DNA of 64,000 nucleotides from Muribaculaceae bacterium Isolate-110 (HZI) (GTDB lineage: Bacteria; Bacteroidota; Bacteroidia; Bacteroidales; Muribaculaceae), in the NCBI GenBank assembly GCA_003762875.1, contig RIBL01000012.1:36400-100399 (forward strand), in the 5' to 3' direction. The position numbers and the translations under genes were made by a program. Below, piece by piece: positions 60,645-64,000 of this stretch (position 1 is its first letter; each line of letters starts with the position of its first letter). The notes below the pieces were generated by a model. That model had not been told where the DNA came from and searched no databases. It saw nothing but the letters and a program-made list of their open reading frames with translations.

Positions 60645-62093
60645 TTACGCTTCACCGTCGAGACGCACATCCTCAAAGTCTTCCTTGATATTGGGATCCT
60701 CGAGGCCGTAATGATGCTTGGCGTTCATCGACTTGAGTATGACGCCGAATATAAGAGCGAGTATGCCAAGCGATGCAAAGCAGCACATGGGGATGGTGTA
60801 GTTATACTGCAACGGGTCGGTCACTCCGGGGTTGGACCATGTGATGACTTTACCGATAATGATGGGCACGAAAGCCAGGCCTATGTTCTGTACCCAGAAG
60901 ATGAGCGAATAGGCACTGCCGAGAAAACGTTTGTCCATAATCTTGGGCACTGAGGGCCAGAGTGCTGCCGGCACAAGTGAGAACGATACACCAAGCACAA
61001 CGATGGCCGAATAGGTGATGAGTTCGCTCTTGGTCGAAGGCACAACGAAGGCAAACGTGAGATGACACACTATCATGAGTATGGCACCCAATATCAGCAT
61101 GCTTGCACCCTTGCCTTTGCGGTCAAGGAAATAACCGAGGAAGGGTGTGAGTATGGCTGCTCCGACAGGGAACCAGCGGAAAATGTCGGAAGCCTGAGTC
61201 TCGGTGATGCCGAGGTTGCACTGAAGCATGTTGGCGGCATAACGTTGGAACGGGAAGATGGCTGAGTAATAGAGCACACACAGCATGGCGATGATCCAGA
61301 ACAGACGGCTGCTGAAGATGGCACCTACGTCAGAGAGCTTGAACTCCTCCTCTGAAGCAGCTTCGTCGGCCTTGGAGGCCCCCATCTCGCGGTCGAGTTT
61401 GGCATCCATAAAGGTAAATACGATGAAGCACAGCAGTCCGATGCACAGCAGAGCCGTACAGAAAGCTACCGGTACAACCACCGAGTGGGGTGTCACACTG
61501 TCGGCCAGACGTGGTGAAATGGTAAATATGAAGAATACACCTATACGTGCGATTGCCATCTCAAGACCCATAGCAAGAGCCATCTCCTTGCCTTCAAACC
61601 ATTTGGCGAGGGTCTTGGACACAGTGATGCCGGCCATTTCGCAGCCGCAGCCGAATATCATGAAACCAAGAGCTGCGAGCTTGGCACTGCCGGGCATATC
61701 GGTCCACCATGAATTGAGCCACTGGTCAAGACCGGAGCCCTGAAAATTCTCACTGATAGCATAGAGCTTGATGAGCGCGCCGCCCACCATGAGCGAAGCC
61801 GAGAGTGTGCCTGTGAAGCGTACTCCCATCTTGTCAAGAATAATGCCGGCGAGTATCAGGAAGCCAAACACGTTGAGTATATACTCGGCTCCGGCATAAT
61901 AGCCGAAAGCGTCAGGCGACCATCCGCGTTGAGTCTGTATAAGAGACTGAAGTGGTGACATTACGTCGACAAACATGTAGGCAAACAGCATCATTGATGC
62001 CACCAGTGCCAAAGCTGTCCATCGTGCCCACGCCTTGTCTGACAGTAGCCGGCGTCCTGACTCGATGATGTTTTGATTAACTTTTTCCATCAA
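60645..62093 (-). CDS. MFS transporter of unknown substrate
   Basis: This 482-residue protein has about 12 membrane segments with a central cytoplasmic loop (about 235-260, rich in Lys, Asp and Glu). The first half has LIQTQRGWSPDAFGYYAGAEY and LDKMGVRFTGTL, the second FPVGAAILTPFLGYFLDRKGKG. The general pattern resembles MFSD1-like or organic-anion MFS proteins, but I cannot name a substrate. It is divergent from the AI-2E-family gene and has its own -7 element and terminator. Proximity to the iron-linked operon is noted without proof of a link. Confidence 0.85.
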   Translation of the reverse strand: MMEKVNQNIIESGRRLLSDKAWARWTALALVASMMLFAYMFVDVMSPLQSLIQTQRGWSPDAFGYYAGAEYILNVFGFLILAGIILDKMGVRFTGTLSASLMVGGALIKLYAISENFQGSGLDQWLNSWWTDMPGSAKLAALGFMIFGCGCEMAGITVSKTLAKWFEGKEMALAMGLEMAIARIGVFFIFTISPRLADSVTPHSVVVPVAFCTALLCIGLLCFIVFTFMDAKLDREMGASKADEAASEEEFKLSDVGAIFSSRLFWIIAMLCVLYYSAIFPFQRYAANMLQCNLGITETQASDIFRWFPVGAAILTPFLGYFLDRKGKGASMLILGAILMIVCHLTFAFVVPSTKSELITYSAIVVLGVSFSLVPAALWPSVPKIMDKRFLGSAYSLIFWVQNIGLAFVPIIIGKVITWSNPGVTDPLQYNYTIPMCCFASLGILALIFGVILKSMNAKHHYGLEDPNIKEDFEDVRLDGEA

Positions 62094-62139
62094 AATATCT
62101 GGTTATGTTTAAAATTGATTCAAGGTCAATAATGATGGA

Positions 62140-62147
62140 CAAAATTA
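62140..62147 (-). promoter_or_regulatory. -7 element of the MFS gene
   Basis: TAATTTTG on the minus strand (62147-62140), 46 bases before the ATG. Confidence 0.65.
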
Positions 62148-62222
62148 ATCAAAAATATGTAAAATCGGAATAAATTCACTAATTTCGTGAACTTAAAACC
62201 ATAAAAAGAATTACACTGCACT

Positions 62223-63338
62223 ATGCCGCATACACAGCCCTACAATCTTGACCGCACAGTCAGACTCGTCATCAACTGCGTGATATTTCTTGGAGTCATA
62301 TGGCTCATAAATACTCTCAGAGGCGTGTTGCTGCCATTTTGTGTCGGGTGTCTCATAGCCTATATTTTCGAGCCGTTCGTTCAGTTTAACCGCGAGTTGC
62401 TCAAGCTCAAGGGGCGTGTCATCGCCACGCTTGTCACGCTTTTTGAAGTATTCTTCTTTTTTGCAGTCTTCTGTTACATCTTTATTCCCATGATAGTCCA
62501 TGAGTCGGCCCAGATGGCTTCAATGCTTAAGGCGTATGCTACGAGCCAGCATAGTGTCCCGTTTGTTCCCGAGTCAATACACTACTTCCTGCGTCGTCAT
62601 CTTGATTTCGAGATGCTCGCCTCAAAACTCTCGCGTGACGAGTGGATAAGCATGATCGAAGATGGGTTGTCGGCTTCATGGTCGGTAATTACAGGCTCGA
62701 TATCTATCCTAATGAGCGTATTCAGTTGGGCTGTCGTTCTGCTCTACGTTGTGTTTATAATGATTGACTACGAACGCATATCCCGCGGATTCCGCCACAT
62801 GGTCATGCCTAAATATAGAAAAACCGTATTCAGCGTGGCTCACGATGTGAAAGTATCCATGAACCGTTATTTTCGCGGCCAGGCACTCGTATCCTTTATA
62901 GTAGGTATACTTTTCTCCATTGGTTTCCTTATAATGGGGTTGCCCATGGCTATCGTGCTCGGCATGTTTATAGGGTTGCTCAATATGGTGCCTTATCTGC
63001 AACTCGTATCGCTCATCCCCACCACACTTATATGTCTTGTATGCTCTGTGAGCAGCGATGCCAGTTTCTGGACATTGTTTTGGGAAGCCATGGCCATATA
63101 TATAATAGTACAGGCCATACAGGACTTGATACTTACACCCCGTATCATCGGAAAAGCAATGAGTATGAATCCCGCCATTATATTTTTATCACTCTCCGTA
63201 TGGGGGACATTGCTCGGACTCATAGGACTGATTATAGCAATACCCCTTACGACGCTATTGCTTTCTTACTATGATAGATACGTGATAAAAAGCACAGGAG
63301 ACAGCCATACGGATACAAATTTTATAGAAGTAGATTAA
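62223..63338 (+). CDS. AI-2E-family (PerM-type) membrane protein
   Basis: This 371-residue protein has the AI-2E family plan: two N-terminal membrane segments (VINCVIFLGVIWLINTLRG, LLPFCVGCLIAYIFEPFV), a helical region, then LYVVFIMIDYERISRGFRHMV and the conserved YFRGQALVSFIVGILFSIGF, GMFIGLLNMVPYLQ and ILTPRIIGKAMSMNPAIIFLSL. Family members include a proposed autoinducer-2 exporter and Na+/H+ antiporters, so transport is likely but the substrate is not known. The start at 62223 follows an AT-rich gap in which TAATTTCG is a weak -7 candidate. Confidence 0.9.
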   Translation: MPHTQPYNLDRTVRLVINCVIFLGVIWLINTLRGVLLPFCVGCLIAYIFEPFVQFNRELLKLKGRVIATLVTLFEVFFFFAVFCYIFIPMIVHESAQMASMLKAYATSQHSVPFVPESIHYFLRRHLDFEMLASKLSRDEWISMIEDGLSASWSVITGSISILMSVFSWAVVLLYVVFIMIDYERISRGFRHMVMPKYRKTVFSVAHDVKVSMNRYFRGQALVSFIVGILFSIGFLIMGLPMAIVLGMFIGLLNMVPYLQLVSLIPTTLICLVCSVSSDASFWTLFWEAMAIYIIVQAIQDLILTPRIIGKAMSMNPAIIFLSLSVWGTLLGLIGLIIAIPLTTLLLSYYDRYVIKSTGDSHTDTNFIEVD

Positions 63339-63367
63339 GTTAATAGGTGTTAAAATGTGGCGAAATG

Positions 63368-63399
63368 TTTGGAGGGTTTAAAAAAAGTCCCTACCTTTG
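63368..63399 (+). promoter_or_regulatory. Promoter of tRNA-Pro
   Basis: TTTG at 63368-63371 and TACCTTTG at 63392-63399 are 20 bases apart, about 28 bases before the tRNA. Confidence 0.85.
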
Positions 63400-63427
63400 C
63401 AACGCAAAACAAAAAACAAAGCCTAAT

Positions 63428-63501
63428 CGGGGTGTAGCTCAGTTGGTTAGAGTACGCGTCTGGGGGGCGTGAGGTCGCTAGTTCGAGTCTAGTCACCCCG
63501 A
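63428..63501 (+). tRNA. tRNA-Pro (anticodon GGG)
   Basis: Acceptor CGGGGTG (63428-63434) pairs with CACCCCG (63494-63500) and the discriminator is A. The anticodon stem CGCGT/GCGTG (two G-U pairs) encloses CTGGGGG with anticodon GGG. The T arm is CTAG, TTCGAGT, CTAG. CCA is not encoded. A truncated integrase lies 125 bases downstream, so the 3' end may have served as an attachment site. Confidence 0.95.
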
Positions 63502-63513
63502 CTGATTAGGAAG

Positions 63514-63548
63514 GAATCGCCTGTAAATCAACCGATTACGGGCGATTC
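63514..63548 (+). terminator. Hairpin after tRNA-Pro
   Basis: GAATCGCC (63514-63521) and GGCGATTC (63541-63548) pair perfectly and the stem can extend inward with a G-U pair. TCATTTTC follows. Confidence 0.65.
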
Positions 63549-63625
63549 TCATTTTCAACCGGAACAAAAACGGAACACGCCGTTTTTATACCGCATAGTT
63601 TTAACAGACATTTTCAAGCCTGAAA

Positions 63626-63865
63626 ATGTCAAAAAAAATGTGCCCGGAAAATTCTTCCACGCCTAAAAAATCAGGCAACAATCCCAATCTTACAAACCAG
63701 AGCGGTGTTCAGGCTGCTCGCCAATTCGACATTCCCGTCTACAAGGAGAACGGGGCCGGAGGCTACATCGAGTTTCGAGCTTACGACCCCGAGCGCGGGA
63801 AAATGCGTCGCAAGACAATGAAAATAAAGGCTCAAGCCGAAATTCCGGTGCATATGTTAAATTGA
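63626..63865 (+). pseudogene. Truncated tyrosine-type integrase N-terminus
   Basis: The 79-residue frame ends soon after a stretch typical of the N-terminal arm of Bacteroidota tyrosine recombinases: QFDIPVYKENGAGGYIEF, then YDPERGKMRRKTMKIK. A full integrase is about 400 residues with a catalytic Arg-His-Arg-Tyr set, all missing here. The frame breaks at about 63840-63865, where transposase-related sequence begins. It lies 125 bases after tRNA-Pro, the usual place for an element integrase. The family call from so short a segment is moderate. Confidence 0.65.
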
Positions 63866-63886
63866 GCAGAACGAAGTGTTAAATAT

Positions 63887-64000
63887 TCAGGCGTATAGTT
63901 TGACCAGGCGGAAGATGAAGAAATCGCGATCTCGGACACCGCGCATTTGCGAGCGGAAGATCTTGACTTTAGAGTTGAAGGCTTCGGCGGAGGCATTGGT
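63887..64000 (-). mobile_element. C-terminal end of an ISL3-like (IS204/IS1001/IS1096/IS1165) transposase, cut by window edge
   Basis: The minus-strand frame enters from the right edge and ends at 63887. Its visible 37 residues read TNASAEAFNSKVKIFRSQMR, then GVRDRDFFIFRLVKLYA, which is the typical C-terminus of ISL3-type DDE transposases with the conserved NASAE-FN-K segment. The insertion sequence end should lie between about 63840 and 63886, inside the broken integrase. GTTAAAT occurs at 63856-63862 and 63878-63884 but I cannot assign it as a terminal or target repeat. Confidence 0.8.

Overview
The window looks like a chromosomal segment of a gut Bacteroidales, most probably Muribaculaceae. 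The order-level call rests on: repeated promoters of the Bacteroidota type (TTTG, 19-20 bases, TAnnTTTG) just upstream of genes on both strands; a complete SprA/Sov outer-membrane translocon gene directly downstream of ruvA; lipoproteins with acidic residues after the lipobox cysteine; and a rich set of glycan-degrading enzymes (GH109, GH28, GH92, PL10, GH29, GH32). The family-level placement is inference. There are no rRNA genes, CRISPR arrays or intact prophages.

Layout. 1-6.1 kb: a TlpA-like lipoprotein cut by the window edge, a divergent ECF sigma factor, a tRNA-like gene with an abnormal anticodon arm, an LtaS/MdoB-type sulfatase, an EamA transporter and PgeF/YfiH. 6.1-8.7 kb: a two-gene operon pairing a GH109 alpha-N-acetylgalactosaminidase-like enzyme with a NahK-like N-acetylhexosamine kinase. 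9.2-15.6 kb: information-processing genes (dnaA, an orphan HsdR_N-domain protein, holA, a Fur-family regulator lacking its usual metal site, purA) and a DUF1015 protein. 15.8-23.1 kb: tRNA-Gln, a secreted GH28 and PL10 (pectin), a GH92 mannosidase lipoprotein, nagB and an overlapping PIG-L deacetylase. 23.2-27.9 kb: MlaE/MlaF-like lipid ABC proteins with a SpoU methyltransferase, hisS and, divergently, nfo. 28.1-34.3 kb: an SLC45-like sugar MFS and a GH29-CutC-transglutaminase operon. 34.3-42.5 kb: a flippase-like protein, NfeD and KdsB in one operon, a COG2509 flavoprotein, a MATE exporter and a GH32 enzyme. 42.5-52.8 kb: a leftward operon of a secreted C1 peptidase, an ATP-grasp-like protein, ruvA and sprA. 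53-54 kb: an outer-membrane beta-barrel protein and an MmcQ/YjbR protein.

The most system-like part is 54.1-60.5 kb, transcribed leftwards: porin, imelysin-type lipoprotein, di-heme DUF1111 lipoprotein and a fused ResB/CcsA cytochrome c maturation protein. Gene content suggests an envelope iron or redox system with its own heme-attachment enzyme. Both lipoproteins carry acidic residues after the lipid-anchored cysteine that resemble the Bacteroidota surface-export signal. A perfect 9-base inverted repeat flanks the -7 element of the operon promoter. An MFS transporter and an AI-2E-family protein follow.

The right end (63.4-64 kb) has tRNA-Pro(GGG), a truncated tyrosine-integrase N-terminus and the C-terminal end of an ISL3-like transposase: a tRNA-associated integration site later broken by an insertion sequence.

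Several start codons were moved downstream of the longest reading frame because a strong -7 element lies on or after the upstream ATG. All family assignments come from reading motifs by eye; no database search was run.
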